From Harmonia axyridis (taxonomy: Eukaryota > Arthropoda > Insecta > Coleoptera > Coccinellidae), in contig NC_059502.1 in NCBI RefSeq assembly GCF_914767665.1, positions 6,696,001-6,760,000 on the forward strand: a DNA stretch of 64,000 nt. The letters run 5' to 3'. The first letter of the stretch is position 1. Every line of letters starts with the position of its first letter. The position numbers and the translations under genes were made by a program. Under the pieces are notes generated by a model. It was not told the DNA's origin. It saw only the letters and a program-made list of their open reading frames with translations, and searched no databases. This document shows, in pieces, positions 22,801 to 34,254 of the stretch.

Positions 22801-22976
22801 TGTTCATAGGAAAAAATGTTCAAAGTTTGTCAAAGAGCTTGTAGAATTCTCTTTTCAGGCAGTATATCAAGAATATATACACACACATATTGAAGGAAGA
22901 TCTTGATGGCTAAGCATATCTACCAGAAGATACGTCTGTGGGTGATTGTGAAGGGGCGGTAGCCTTTATGCTCATG
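22801..22976 (+). repeat. Direct repeat Y, right copy
   Basis: Follows the rosa 3' end. It shares TGTTCATAGGAAAAAATGT, the CACACATATT-AAGGAAGATCTTG core and the terminal GCCTT with the left copy. Confidence 0.85.
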
Positions 22977-23389
22977 CACAATTTTCAGTTTGCTAAGACA
23001 AGTAGTCAGGATTTTGGGCGGTCTTTTTCATCCGCTACTGCTGCAAGAACATTTTCACAAATCTAAATCTTCTCACTCTGCCCTCAATTTTCATATTAGA
23101 ATAAGAGAGATGATTTTCGTGTCCAATCAGTCAATCCAATAAATGATTACGACACAAGAGGTGAATCTCTCATGAGAAAGGACTTACACTGAGGTATCGC
23201 AGCTAGGTTCCCTTTCCTTTGGAGTCTCTTGGTGATGTCAGTAATCTACCAAATGAGTTTTTAAAGCAAAGAGCCTTTTATTTTCTTGATGATTTCAATG
23301 AGAAGAGCGGTATGAGCAAATTTTGGATGTTGGAGAATTCACTGTTTGGGGTACAACCTCCTATTAACTAGTAAATAAAGAAAACTTAC
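22977..23389. other. Probable intron downstream of the IRSp53-like exon
   Basis: No supported exon. A minus-strand stretch near 23190-23250 ends at a donor-like GTAAGT but has no clear acceptor or similarity. The 5' splice site at 23389 makes this region intronic for the minus-strand gene. Confidence 0.5.
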
Positions 23390-23465
23390 CATGCAAGGCC
23401 TTCAGGTACGCCTTTCCAGCGTTGATCATCTGTCTAGCTCCCGGATTAAACTTATCCAGGATGTT
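23390..23465 (-). CDS. IRSp53: Internal exon of IRSp53/BAIAP2-like I-BAR protein
   Basis: A 76-bp exon bounded by a pyrimidine tract ending TTGCAG and by a donor G|GTAAGT. It encodes NILDKFNPGARQMINAGKAY followed by LKALH and one base of a glycine codon. In BAIAP2/IRSp53 proteins the start of the I-BAR (IMD) domain has the same pattern: I-x-x-x-FNP-x-x-R-x(5)-GK-x-Y-x-KAL-x-G. The I-BAR domain binds membranes of negative curvature and Rac, linking to actin at filopodia. The exon would be the second or third. Its neighbours must lie in large flanking introns: upstream exons at higher coordinates, downstream exons at lower ones. I found neither, so part of the gene is probably outside this window. 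The frame is clean and splice sites are strong. Confidence 0.78.
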
Positions 23466-24206
23466 CTGCAACAAAAAAAAACTAGAATCATAAAACTGCA
23501 AACAACTCAAAGCTAATGCTCTTTTATGCAAACCGTCCAGACGTATTCATAAACCGAAGGAGGTCTTCGTTTTCGAGATAACTAATCCCAACTACGTTTC
23601 CGGAGGTATCTCAACAGCAAAAACAAAGATCGAAGCCGTCGGCGAAGAAATCTGGATAACATAACAACTCCCCCAGAACTTCCAGAGAGATAACACGGAA
23701 GAAAAAGAGAGAGGGGAAGTCGACGTGGAAAGTTTGACGATAGGGCAGATATTGCAAGTTGGTCTATGCGATAAACATCAATATTGTGTATCGAAAAAGT
23801 TGAGCGTAGTTCAGCTTGTTAAAACTCGGCAGACGACACATCTTGCTCATTTTGGGAGAGTCGCCGCCTGAGGGAGAAACGGGCGTAACGTAGGATCAGA
23901 TCTTGTGACAGAGGTGAACTTGGGGGATTTCCCCGAAGAGCGATTACGATCGAGGCGAAGAAATTTTTTTTTTTTTTGGGATCGGTTTTTCTGTGAAACT
24001 AATTTCTTGTCAGTAGAGGGTGTGGCAACGCAAGTTTGTTTTTAAAAGTTTTTTCATGGAAGGACTTTCATTTTCACTCGCTCGATCATCTTGAAAAGAT
24101 ATAATTATTTTTGTGAACATTACAACTTTTTTTTTTACCTATTCCTTTTTGTCAATTTTTTGGTTGTTTATTACAATTTATGGAACGTTTCCTGATTGAG
24201 TTATAT
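23466..24206. other. Probable intron upstream of the IRSp53-like exon
   Basis: AT-rich with a somewhat GC-richer part at 23530-23960. There is no upstream exon of the I-BAR gene that I can identify and no transposon end. A run of T (about 23950-23961) follows. Confidence 0.45.
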
Positions 24207-25411
24207 AGTGGTACAACTCTGCTTCCGCCATTGTTTTCGGAAATTCAAGGCTTTATTGTAAGAATCTGGTTATAAAGGTTAATATACTTTCTCCCAACTT
24301 TCGGGTAGCAAACAAATTGAAAAAACTGGTCATCTTTTGAAGCGATTTACGAATCGATCAAATTTTTTACTTCTTCATTAAACCGGCGTGACATTCATTG
24401 GAACAAGTGATAGTCCAAAGGAGCAAAATCTGGAGAATACGGCTGGTGGGGTAGGAAATTTCCATTTCAACGTTTGCAAGTATTTCTTGACCATTTTCGC
24501 AACATGGGGTCTAGCATTGTCATGCTGTAAAATAACTTTATCATGTCTCTCGTGGATTGCGGCCGTTTGTCTTTCAATGCTCGGGTCAAACGATTTAATT
24601 GCGTTCGATAACGATCGCCTGTGTTTGTTTAAGTCGGTTTTAACAACTCATAATACACTACGTCGATATGGTCCCACCAAATACTGAGCATGATCTTGGA
24701 ACCGTGAATATTTGGTTTGGCTGTCGACGTGGAATCAAGGCCGGGATATCCTCATGATTTTCTGCACTTGCGATTAACGTAATGAACCCATTTTTCGTCT
24801 CCAGTCACAATGCGATGCAGAAATCCATTCCGTCTTTGCCTTGCAAGCAGCTGTTCAACAAACGCCGTTCAACATCTCTCGGCTTCAACTCGTACGGCAC
24901 CCAATTTCCTTGTTTCTGAGTCATTCCTATGACCTCCTGGCGTTTTGGAATGGCTTGTTGCGTCATTATCAATCATCCTACCAATTCTTGTGGCGTTTGA
25001 CATGAGTCTTGATCAAGTAATGTCTCGAATTCTATATCTTCGAAAACCTGCTCTCTTTCACCGCCATACTGGTCTTCGACGTCAAAATCACCATTCTTGA
25101 AGCGTTGAAACCACTCTCGGCACGTTTTTTCACTAATAGCGGCCTCACCATAGTTATGTGAGAGCATTCGATGAGCCTCAGTCGCATATTCCTTCTTGAA
25201 GCAGAAAATTAAAACCTGCAAATGACGAGAATTTGGCTCGTAAGCTGACATTTTCAATCGAGAATACCTTCATGATGCAGACGCAAATCGGTTAATATTT
25301 TGATGGTGTTATGTTTACGCATACCTAAGCTTATTGTATGACATCTACGATTTATTTATTTCGACTACTACAGTCGTCTATTGGAAAACGGCGAAAGTAA
25401 AGTTGTACAAC
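24207..25411 (-). mobile_element. mauritiana-type mariner, decayed
   Basis: Both ends carry GTACAACT-TGCTTCCGCC-like terminal repeats (about 24211 and, inverted, 25404). The minus-strand frame 24973-25257 gives the mariner N-terminus: NSRHLQVLIFCF, AHRMLSHNYGE, TCREWFQRFKNGDFDVEDQ and LLDQDSCQTPQEL. The rest is recoverable only in pieces, including the mariner segment HRIVTGDEKWVHY (near 24790) and a C-terminal DSWI-like stretch (near 24340). It resembles the mauritiana subfamily (Mos1-like VLIFCF and WFQRFKSGDFDV motifs). Frameshifts and an internal shortening inactivate it. Confidence 0.85.
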
Positions 25412-27467
25412 TGATAATAGTTTGAAGGTTACTGCAAAATTTCGTGAAAATTACGAATCCGAATTCAAACAAGAATTTACATTCAAAATTGCTCCCTTCA
25501 AGTCTGCACTTATTCTTAAAATGTATCAGCCTGTATCAAACACTCCCAAATAAAATTCAACTCTCACTTTTCACCAAAATTCAAGAGAAACAACGATAAA
25601 ACCAAAATCCTAATTATTTACCAAGTCAACAACTCTTATTTCTCCCTAGAGCCGCCCCTGTATCCAGAGGCGCTTCACCAAATAACCCCATTGTAACCCC
25701 CCTGATAAAAACGCGACCCCGAATCGTTGGTTGTTTTCTTTCAGAGCCGGAGGTCCGCCCTAGAATGTAAATCCTCATAAATTGGGTAATCCACTCTGCT
25801 GTTGGTTAATTAAAATTTGAAAGGAGGCTAGAGGAATGCCATCGGAACGGCCAAGATCTGGTATTGAGGTGAGTGGTTGTGAAGATACCCCGAGTACATA
25901 TTTCCAATTACCCCATGGGGGTGGCAACGCCACGCTGGTTTGCATGTAAACGAGACTCCTGCATATAAACGGGTTTTTTGGGAGGAATAGTGCATTTAGG
26001 AAAGGGATATCGATTGGAGAATTGGGAGGGAATTGCTGGATTGTGTTGGAGTGATTTTTAAATACAATTTTTACCATTTCTGTTATGTTTTTTTCACTTC
26101 AAAGCAAAATAATGGTTATTTATTAAAGAAGGAAAAATAGTTATTTTTTTAACAGGCAACAAAGTAGCAAATTGACTGCCGCGGCTGATAGTTCATAGCC
26201 TCGCTACGCTCGGCTAGGAATTCAGCCAAGGTTTGTTGTTTATGATGATATATGTAGGATGTTGTATTTGCAAATTATTACGATTTCCACAATCTTTTCA
26301 TTCTTCCTGTAGTGATAAATTAAGAAATTAAGACGAAATTTGATAGGAATCGCAATTGTTGGAATGGTTGGTTGCTAGGGAAATATATATGTGCATGATA
26401 ATTAGAGTTGTAGAACTTATGAAATATCTGACGGTTTTTCGGAAAAATATCGGATATATTTATATTATGGACAGTGATAGCTACTTAAAATTACTTACAG
26501 AAATAAGGGAGGTGGCAAAAAATATCGATATAATTATCTTACAGGAAATATGTAGACAATTTCAAATATATGATACTGATTAAGAGCCTTATACTCAAGA
26601 AGAATATATTCCTAATTTATGGACAAGAATTGTTCTTTTCTGTTGACACTATTCTGTTTCATTTTCGTAGATGTGTGCAGATGATAAGGAATAAAGATTA
26701 TTATTATTATTATTATTTAATTTCGCTTGAAATTTCAATTCTGCATTTCAGAGGGAACACCACAACATGGCTGCTCAGTTCAAAAGGAAATAAGAGATAT
26801 TTCTTCTTACAAATCACCGATTCCAATTTGACATTGAAACGAAATGAAAAAGAGATGTGTTCGGTGAACGAACGATCAAAAATGAAGGAAACGTACGAAA
26901 GATTCATTCTGGTATCTGCCCCAATGAAATCCACATCGGCATCGCTAGCGAGTCGATCCAATTAAAAATTTTAATTTAGATCCCTTTTCTACACAGCCTC
27001 TATGTGAACATATACATTCTGCAGAACGTAATGATGGGAAGTCATTGAATCGTAAAGCTATGGCAAAAAATTGAACTTTCAGTTGGTTTCGAGGAAAAAG
27101 TGCCATCAAACATAAAAAAATATCCGGAGATATGATGTTTTTCGAGTTCACAGTGGACAAAGATTTTAATGATCTTTACAAGAGTTGAACAAACGTTGAC
27201 CATGATGTTGTCAACTTTGGAAAAAAAGCTACATTTTGTGCCTCATAGAAACGTTAGTTGAACGCTCAAATTGATGCTATTGACTAAAATGTGGTTACTA
27301 CATATCCGTACAATCAGATGAAATTCTAGTCCAATTTGATATGAAGTTTCATCTCAATACAATATTTTTGTAGTAAGATTTCCTTTCAAACTGAAAAAAA
27401 TTGAAACCTCGAAAAATAGAAATAAACAACAAAGATACTAGATCAATAGTTGATCAATATATAATTT
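25412..27467. other. Gene-free stretch with a TTA microsatellite
   Basis: No supported gene. A (TTA)n tract lies at 26697-26718. The 131-codon frame around it (26570-26965) is repeat-derived. A GC-richer patch at 25640-25960 has no recognisable coding sequence. Confidence 0.45.
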
Positions 27468-28025
27468 AATGATCCTAAATTGGAGGTACAAATGAAAATT
27501 ACATTTTGAGAAAAAAAGCCTTGAAAAGGGACCCGTGAACGATCTGTTTTCGAGATACAGGGTGTTAAAGTTTGTTTTTTCTCATTTTTGTTCTTCATGG
27601 ACATTCCCATCGCAAGGTATTCAGGTTAGTTTACAAAAATGTAAAAAGAAACTTTGGCCACTTTTTGGTTTCTTGTAGTTTTGTCTTTTCTGCTACTTAT
27701 TTCGAGAAAAACATTCCACACAATAATTTAGTAATCCTCAGGAAAATTCAAATTATTATAAAGATCCAGTTAATGAGCTGTGATGAGTAAATTAATAATC
27801 AGTTATGGTACTTATTCGCCAAATCTGTAGCGAAGATTATTAGAGATTCGATAAACTGGTATAATCATTACAGAAAAGGAAAACTAAAAGAAACACTCTG
27901 TATCTCGAAAGCAATGTGTTTGCAGTCTCATATTCAAAGGACTTTCTTTCTAAGAAGCATCCAAGGAATTTTTTGGTACCTCCAATTTAGGAACACTATG
28001 TAAAAGTTTCATTTTGAAAAATCCA
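27468..28025. repeat. Foldback/MITE-like element with ~110-bp inverted arms
   Basis: The left side has CCTAAATTGGAGGTAC and CGAGATACAGGGTGTT. The right side has the same motifs inverted: AACACTCTGTATCTCG, then GTACCTCCAATTTAGG. The arms are diverged and the ~300-bp centre has only a 72-codon frame without similarity. Confidence 0.7.
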
Positions 28026-28210
28026 GTTATTTGTATAATTAAAAAAAAATGGAAATAGAATAACTGTTATTTCGGTATGATATAATTTTTGATAATTGGT
28101 ACTCGAAGGAGGTGATATTTATTGGCCACCTCGGAACTCGGATTCATACCCAGTAGATCTTTTCTTTGTGAATATTTCCGTGAAGTGCCTTGCATTTCAA
28201 AGACTATTAA

Positions 28211-29044
28211 GGCCTAGTTTCACCAAACAGCACTTGATCCCAGATTGATTAAACTCCGCTTGTTACTAAAGCAGGCTTAACAGTGTTTTCTGTTTCACCA
28301 TGCATCAACCCGTCCGAAGATGATCGCGATTAACCAAATCGCGATTAAATAGTCAAACCATTTGGCAACGTTGTGAACAAAGAGTTATATAGTGTTCTGT
28401 ATCGTATTAGCAGTGATGACCACCATTGGCGCTAGGTGTCAGGTGTCATTCATTCATAACTCATAACATTTCAAATCATTTGTCATCTTGTCAACAAAAA
28501 ACAAAGTTAATTTTTGCCGAAAATGTCGAGTGATGTGCTTCGAAATGTCGGAAACTTGCAGAAGTTAAAAAGAAATTATCCCATTGCACAAAACCACACA
28601 TTCTGGAAAAAAAACTATATAAGTAATTTTATTAACTTATTTATTTTTATTAACAAGTTTAACTGCTTCTTATAATATTTCAATCAAACATATCAATAAA
28701 TTATTCTTTGCAATAAATTTCATAAAACACAAAAACAAAGTTTACGTGTATTTTAAATGGGAAATATTGAGCCTATACATATAGTCATATTTTGATAAAA
28801 TTGACCCAAAAATTAGAAATTTCCGGAAAAATAATTACATAGACAAGAGTTCCATACTGATAAATAATTATTAATCTCAACTTGAAAGGTTATAATCCTC
28901 CAAAAATGACCGATTAGTGCTAAATCGCGATTGGTCGATTAAATGGCGCTTTGGAGTGTGGTGAAACGCTACATTACATTAATCGTGATCTAAGGCCTCA
29001 CTAAAGAGCCAAGTCAAGATTAAAGCATTTGGTGAAACTGGGCC
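28211..29044. mobile_element. PIF/Harbinger-like MITE
   Basis: The left end GGCCTAGTTTCACCAAA and the inverted right end GGCCCAGTTTCACCAAA are flanked by TTA on both sides (28207-28209 and 29045-29047). TTA duplications and GGSCNNGTTTCACC termini are common in PIF/Harbinger elements. The 834-bp element encodes no transposase. A short frame (28523-28675) is listed separately. Family assignment rests on ends only. Confidence 0.7.
28523..28675 (+). other. 50-codon frame inside the Harbinger-like MITE
   Basis: The ATG at 28523 opens MSSDVLRNVGNLQKLKRNYP, continuing to TFWKKNYI, after which the composition becomes random AT. A donor-like GTAATT follows the YI codons, so the first ~33 codons could be a first exon retained from an autonomous parent. 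The function is unknown. Confidence 0.3.
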
Positions 29045-29650
29045 TTAGGTATTGAAAAGAGCCTAGAATAATAGGAATATAAAATACAAACGCTGAAAAC
29101 CTCAACCATCAAGTGACACATTTGTTGTCCCTTCAGATGTAGATGATTAGGAAAACTCGATAGCATTGATTATGTGCCCAATTGGCCAAAGTGAACTTGT
29201 TCGTGTCTATCCCATCTCTGATCCCTCGAGAAATTCCGTTCCATCAACTTTAAATTGCGTATTGATCTTTCATTAGTCCATTTGAAAAATTGAATGTCAG
29301 CCGGCCGTATCGAAATCCTGAGGGAGTTCAGTATGAATATTTATTCACGTGCATGAATTATTCAGTTCGAGTCATTTACAAAATGGTAATAGGTGGCGCT
29401 GCCAAGAAACTAAATGGAATTTCTTTCGTCCTTTTCTATCAAAGGAATGCGGATGCGAAGAACCAGAGTTTTATGATGAAATTTGAAGTATTTCACACTT
29501 TTATGAGATATACATGGTGTGTCGTTACTTCTACTAAAAAAGCAGGTAAATAACATTGAACCGAATATACTTTTAAACATCTATCCTGCTTCAGAGATGT
29601 TGTTAGGTTGAGCTTGGGGTAGTTGTTGTTGTGTTTTGTATGGCTCGGTG

Positions 29651-29865
29651 TTATTGTATTATTTTCTTCAATTCCCGAATTAGTTGGTGAGAAGAGTATT
29701 CATTATTTTTCTCTTCATTTAGAAGTAGATTGCTGTTGTTGAACCAGTCCCTTGTTTTGTTTGATGTATATTCACATAATTCCTTCAGCAGTGTGAAAGG
29801 CAGCCAGTTAGAATTATATTTGTATCGTCTACAATCACTGTAATTAACTACAGTCACTGTCCCGT
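29651..29865 (-). pseudogene. LINE reverse-transcriptase relic with YxDD-like box
   Basis: On the minus strand one frame reads IVDDTNIILTG, an RT catalytic box. A second frame downstream reads RDWFNNSNLLLNEEKNNE, the usual following segment (WF-x-N-x-L-LN-x-K). The frame shift between them and the lack of flanking motifs show a fragment. Foldback element 29901-30574 begins just upstream in the coding direction. Confidence 0.65.
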
Positions 29866-29900
29866 TTTTCTCAGGATCTAGTTTGAAATCATTCAGATAT

Positions 29901-30574
29901 ACAGGGTGGCCATTTGAAAACGAAACAGACGAGATTACAGACGAAATAAAGTTTTTCGATAGAAATGCTCGGACAGGTCGATTTCTGTTTCGAGGGGGAC
30001 AACTTAAGATGTAGGTTACGGACGCATAGCGCTTCAACCCTTGCTGCTACAACCCCCACCCCCAATTTTTGAATAGAGAAGATGGGGTGAGTGATACCTC
30101 AATTTAAAGGTATTTTTATACTGATTTCAGCACAGTAATTGTTTTCTCATTTTATGCATTAGTTCTCGAAATATTCATGCGTTAGTTAGTTAGGAAGGAA
30201 GCCACAGTCATGGTTGTTTTGAAGCTCAAAATGTCTATTTTTCACAAAACACTACAAGTGCCATGAAAACACCACTTTATTTTCAAATACTTAGTTAAGA
30301 ATATTTCGAGAACTAATGCATAAAATGAAAAAACAATTACTGTGCTGAAATCAGTATAAAAATATCTTTCAAATGAGGTATCACTCACCCCATCTTCCCT
30401 ATTCAAAATTTGGGGGTGAGGGTTGTAGTAGCAAGGGTTGAAGCGCTATGCGTCCGTAACCTACATCTTAAGTTGTCCCCCTTGAAACAGAAATCGACCT
30501 GTCCGAGCATTTCTATCGAAAAACTTTATTTCGTCTGTAATCTCGTCTGTTTCGTTTTCAAATGGCCACCATGT
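29901..30574. repeat. Foldback element with 276-bp inverted arms
   Basis: The left end reads ACAGGGTGGCCATTTGAAAA and the right end, inverted, CATGGTGGCCATTTGAAAA. Arms 29901-30176 and 30299-30574 are of equal length and highly similar, around a 122-bp spacer. The interior arm boundary is at ATTAGTTCTCGAAATATTC. It encodes nothing. ACAGGGTGGCC ends are common in insect foldback/MITE families whose transposase I cannot name. Confidence 0.85.
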
Positions 30575-31484
30575 ATAATGAACAATAAGGGTTCCAAAAT
30601 ATTTCCTTGAGGTATTCCTAAGATAAGTTCTGTCAACTTTGATCTAATGATTTCTCCATCTATTTCCATTTCCACCATTTGTTTTCTGAGTGATAAATAT
30701 GACTTGGCCCAATCTAGCTTAATATCGATTGCGTAAAAAGAAACAAAGAAATGAAGAGAGTTATTATGAAATATTTAACATGCTGACTTAGATTAACTCA
30801 AGATAAATGAGACAGAAATGATGTCTCATTGTACTTTAGAATCTTGCAGGCTCATCGATACACCTTCACTCAGAATTATCATGAAATAAAGGACAACAAA
30901 ATAATTTTCATCTCGATGCAATACGTTATTTCACAGTTCCTAGAATAAATTCAAAACGTATCTCAGAAACAGGATATAGAAAAACAAGTACGTATGTAAC
31001 AAACGGCGATATTTATTCATACGACTATCAGGTATTCCTCTCATCTATCTACTGCGATCCTTTGGAATCTATATCTCTCTAGCATCTGCGATCTATTCCT
31101 TGTATGGCGTAGCTGAAAGCGGCACCGTACTGCAGTATCATCCATTGAGAGTGTTTTATAGTTGAACGCATTCAACAGCGATTTATAGCAGATAACAGGG
31201 AGTGTATAGGGTCTAGATAAGAGTAACGCTATTTTCTGGTGGAAATTTCAGTATGTCTTCTAAGAGCGATACGACGAGGTTTTATTGTAGGTAAAGGTAT
31301 GTCTATAATATTTTTCTGGATGTTGAATTCGCGAAAGTTTGGATCATATGTTATCTGAGAGGAATGAATAGAGTGAATCGAGAATCGGATTTTTATATTG
31401 AATTTTGTGTGCGCCTTTATATGATGTGTATGCTGACATAATGCGACAAATAAGAAATTCCATCAAGTAAGGACCAGATCCATT
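30575..31484. other. Gene-free stretch
   Basis: No supported gene or element. There are short frames only. Confidence 0.45.
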
Positions 31485-31485
31485 G

Positions 31486-32830
31486 AATATACTAACTGAC
31501 AAAGAAACAGCAACACCCAGAAGGACCTGCTCAAATTTTTTTCGGCGAAACATAGATAGTATAGCAAGGAGTGAATGTTTGAAAATTGGAGAAAAACAAA
31601 GGATTTACAAATTTTTCAATAAATTTGTTAATAATGTGTTTGTCCACCGCGATTATCCATACACTCCACAACACGTCTTGGAATTGATGCAATAAGATGG
31701 TCTATTTCTTCTTGAGGGATACTATCCCAAGCTACCTGTACTTCATGTCTCAGAGCCGCCAAAGTCCATGAGGGTTGGGGTAAATTTCCAAGCCTTCTAC
31801 CCATGTAGAGTCAAACATGATCTATGGGAGAAAGATCGGGGGATCTGGGCAGCCGAGGCAAAAATTCACATGGGTCGCTTCTAAAAAGTTTAAACTAACT
31901 CTGGCAACATGAGGTCGGGCATTATCCTGCTGACATATTCGATTCTCCAGCCGGTTAAGGTAAGGGAGAACATATGGCTCTACTATTTCTTCAAGGTAAC
32001 GCAGCGGTGTCATTTACCTCGAATGAATACTAAAGGTGACCTACTTGCATGTGCAATAGCACCCCATACCATAACGCCTACTTTCCGGTGTACATGATGC
32101 TCAACATCAAACTGAGGTTCACGTCTATCTCCCCGACGTCGTCTAACGCTTCTTCGGCCATCATGTACACCGAAGGAGAATCCAGATTCATCAGAAAAGA
32201 CGACCTGATGCCATTCCACATTCCAATGTTGACGTTCTCTGCACCACTGTAATCTTTGCCGGCGATGCTCAACCGTCAGAGGTAACATAAGATGGGGTCG
32301 ATAATGCTGCAATCTAAAAGACTTTATCCGGAGGTAAACCGTTCATCAGCCAAAGATAGAGTTGTCGCAAATCGGTCTTCAATGGCCATAAGTCTTTGAC
32401 ATCGATCTTGAACTTCATTTGTACCCCTTCGACGTCCTCTTCTTCGATTGTGGGCATTATCAAACCACGCTTGACATAATCTCATAACAGTAGTTGGATT
32501 TCTGTTCGTATGGTTAGCGATTTCTCGAAATGACAACCCCGCCTCCCGTAGACCAATAGATCGACCTTTTTCAAATTCACTTAGCTGGCGATAAATTCCG
32601 CGTAAACGTGCTCTAGGCATTTCAACAAGAACTAAATATCGACTTTGGATCTCTTTGAACAGCTGGTTTGTTGTAAACTTTAAAAAACTTGCAAAAAACG
32701 ACTACAATATTCAAGTAACAAAATTTTTTACATGAAAAAACCTTCACGATTTTCTTCTCCAAATTCAATCATTTACTCCTTGCTCTTCTTTCTATGTTTC
32801 ACAAAAAAAAAAATAATAATTTAAAAAGAG
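31486..32830 (-). mobile_element. Tc1-like transposon with long inverted terminal regions
   Basis: GAAACATAGATAGTATAGC-AAGGAGT at 31546-31572 and its inverted relative around 32750-32800 (GAAACATAGAAAGAAGAGC-AAGGAGT) form inverted repeats of at least 55 bp around a minus-strand transposase gene. Exact outer ends are uncertain. I see AACACCCAGAAGGA near 31510 as a possible terminus. Confidence 0.75.
31800..32620 (-). pseudogene. Tc1-like transposase, inactivated
   Basis: N-terminal part (32324-32620): RGIYRQLSEFEKGRSIGLRE and IANHTNRNPTTVMRLCQAW form a helix-turn-helix, followed by an RRGRRRGT hinge typical of Tc1-like proteins. The catalytic part is in other frames: VVFSDESGFSFGVHDGR (first D), CQQDNARPHVARVSLNFLEA (second D), then RSPDLSPIDHV with the expected Trp replaced by a stop. 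I count 34 residues between second and third acidic positions, as in DD34E Tc1. The third residue reads Asp (GAT) not Glu, which may be a mutation. Stops and frameshifts make it inactive. Confidence 0.85.
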
Positions 32831-33650
32831 ATGTAAAACTGTTTCCATCCAGACGCTACAAAAATTAGCTAATTAATCAATGTGAATAAGTAACACTCAT
32901 AACATCAACCTTAAGAAAAAAATATCCCTTTCAGATAGATATACTGAAGCAAATTATCCCAGTCTTGTTGCCAAATCGTACGAGGACGAACGAAAAAACC
33001 GTAAATTTCCAACAGCGCTCGCCTCACTAGAATCATCTCACGTAGCGCCATTACAGCCGTTACGTCAGATCACTCTAATTGCACGTTTTTACGCCCAATA
33101 ATTCCATTCTATGATGTCTGCGTACACTCAATCATAGTCATTAGCTGGATGAACTTGGGAAAAGCTGTACGTCGACGAAAAAAAAACGAAAGTCCAATCG
33201 TAATGTTGCTTTTTCGCATGATGTACGTGATTGGAAAGTTCATCAGAGCGATGGGTATCACTGCTACGTGTGTGACGTTTATCGTACAACGTTCGAGATA
33301 GACTCGTTGGCCAATCTGTTGAATATTCAGATCGCCGGCGAATTGGAAAACGTACGGAAAAATCTGAATTATTGATAGGACTGGCACAATAGCTTTCTCG
33401 TTGGTGACCAGTGGGATACTGCCATAAAGATCAACTTATAACCAAAAAGTCTAAAATTTTCTCTAGTGAGTCTCTAAATCTGATTTAGTATTTTAAATTA
33501 TAGGAAGTTTGAATTGCCTTGCGTTCATTTCTAAACAGTATTAGTGTATTTGTTCAACATTCCATCAAAAAATCTTAAAGGCTATTCCAATCCAATTTTT
33601 GGGATAATAAGTCCATGAAGACTATTGAATGAGAGGTCCCATCTATGGAG
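32831..33650. other. Gene-free stretch
   Basis: A 92-codon minus-strand frame (33109-33387) lies in a slightly GC-richer patch with CpGs. I recognise nothing in it. Confidence 0.4.
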
Positions 33651-33889
33651 TCACGGCTTGGCTTGATATTCAAGCTACTTGGCTCGAGCTCAAATGAAGT
33701 AGCTTGAGTTTGACTTGAAATCAACTCAAGTTCAAGCCAAGTAGTAGTTTTTCAATGCAAAGACAAGTAATTTATTCGTTAGGTACTTCATTTAACATTG
33801 AAAAACTACTACTTGACTTAAACTTGAGTCGATTTCTACTTGGCTTGAGCTTGAGCCAAGTAGCTCAAATATCAAGCCAAGTCGTGAAT
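33651..33889. repeat. Foldback repeat rich in CAAGCCAAGTAG motifs
   Basis: The left arm (TCACGGCTTGGCTTGATATT ... AAGTAGTAGTTTTTCAATG, to about 33757) and the inverted right arm (from about 33797) match along ~95-105 bp with scattered changes. Each arm also contains internal inverted copies of GGCTTGA/TCAAGCC, so it can fold at several scales. It encodes no protein. Confidence 0.8.
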
Positions 33890-34254
33890 CCCTAGTCCCA
33901 TTGATGATTCTCCAAGGTCTTCTTATTTGTCTTATCTTAACATCTTTTCCTGGTGTCATTCGAAAATTGTTGAAGTAGAGCACACTTCTCTAGAAGATCT
34001 ACAGAGAATAGTAATAGCATGCAAAATCTAGCACCTCAAATCTTACAGAATACAAGAATTTGAACGAAGACATATTTACTGTTGAGAAATAAAGGGTTGG
34101 AGAGTTTGAAAACCTGATCAATTCAAATTCAGTAGAAACTTAACCACCTATTGCTATTCACTCATCAGATTCGAAGAGTCTTTCACGCCAAAACGACGAC
34201 ATAGAACTTTTCGAATATTTATAAATTGCAGATTGTATATTCAAGGACGGTTTC

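Noticed and set aside
26150..26235. Stem-forming GC patch resembling a tRNA or SINE head
   Set aside because: No A-box/B-box or cloverleaf could be fitted by eye.
26570..26965. 131-codon frame containing a poly-Tyr run
   Set aside because: The Tyr run is a (TTA)n microsatellite and the rest has no motif.
33109..33387. 92-codon minus-strand frame with hydrophobic stretches
   Set aside because: No family resemblance; the opposite strand is equally plausible.
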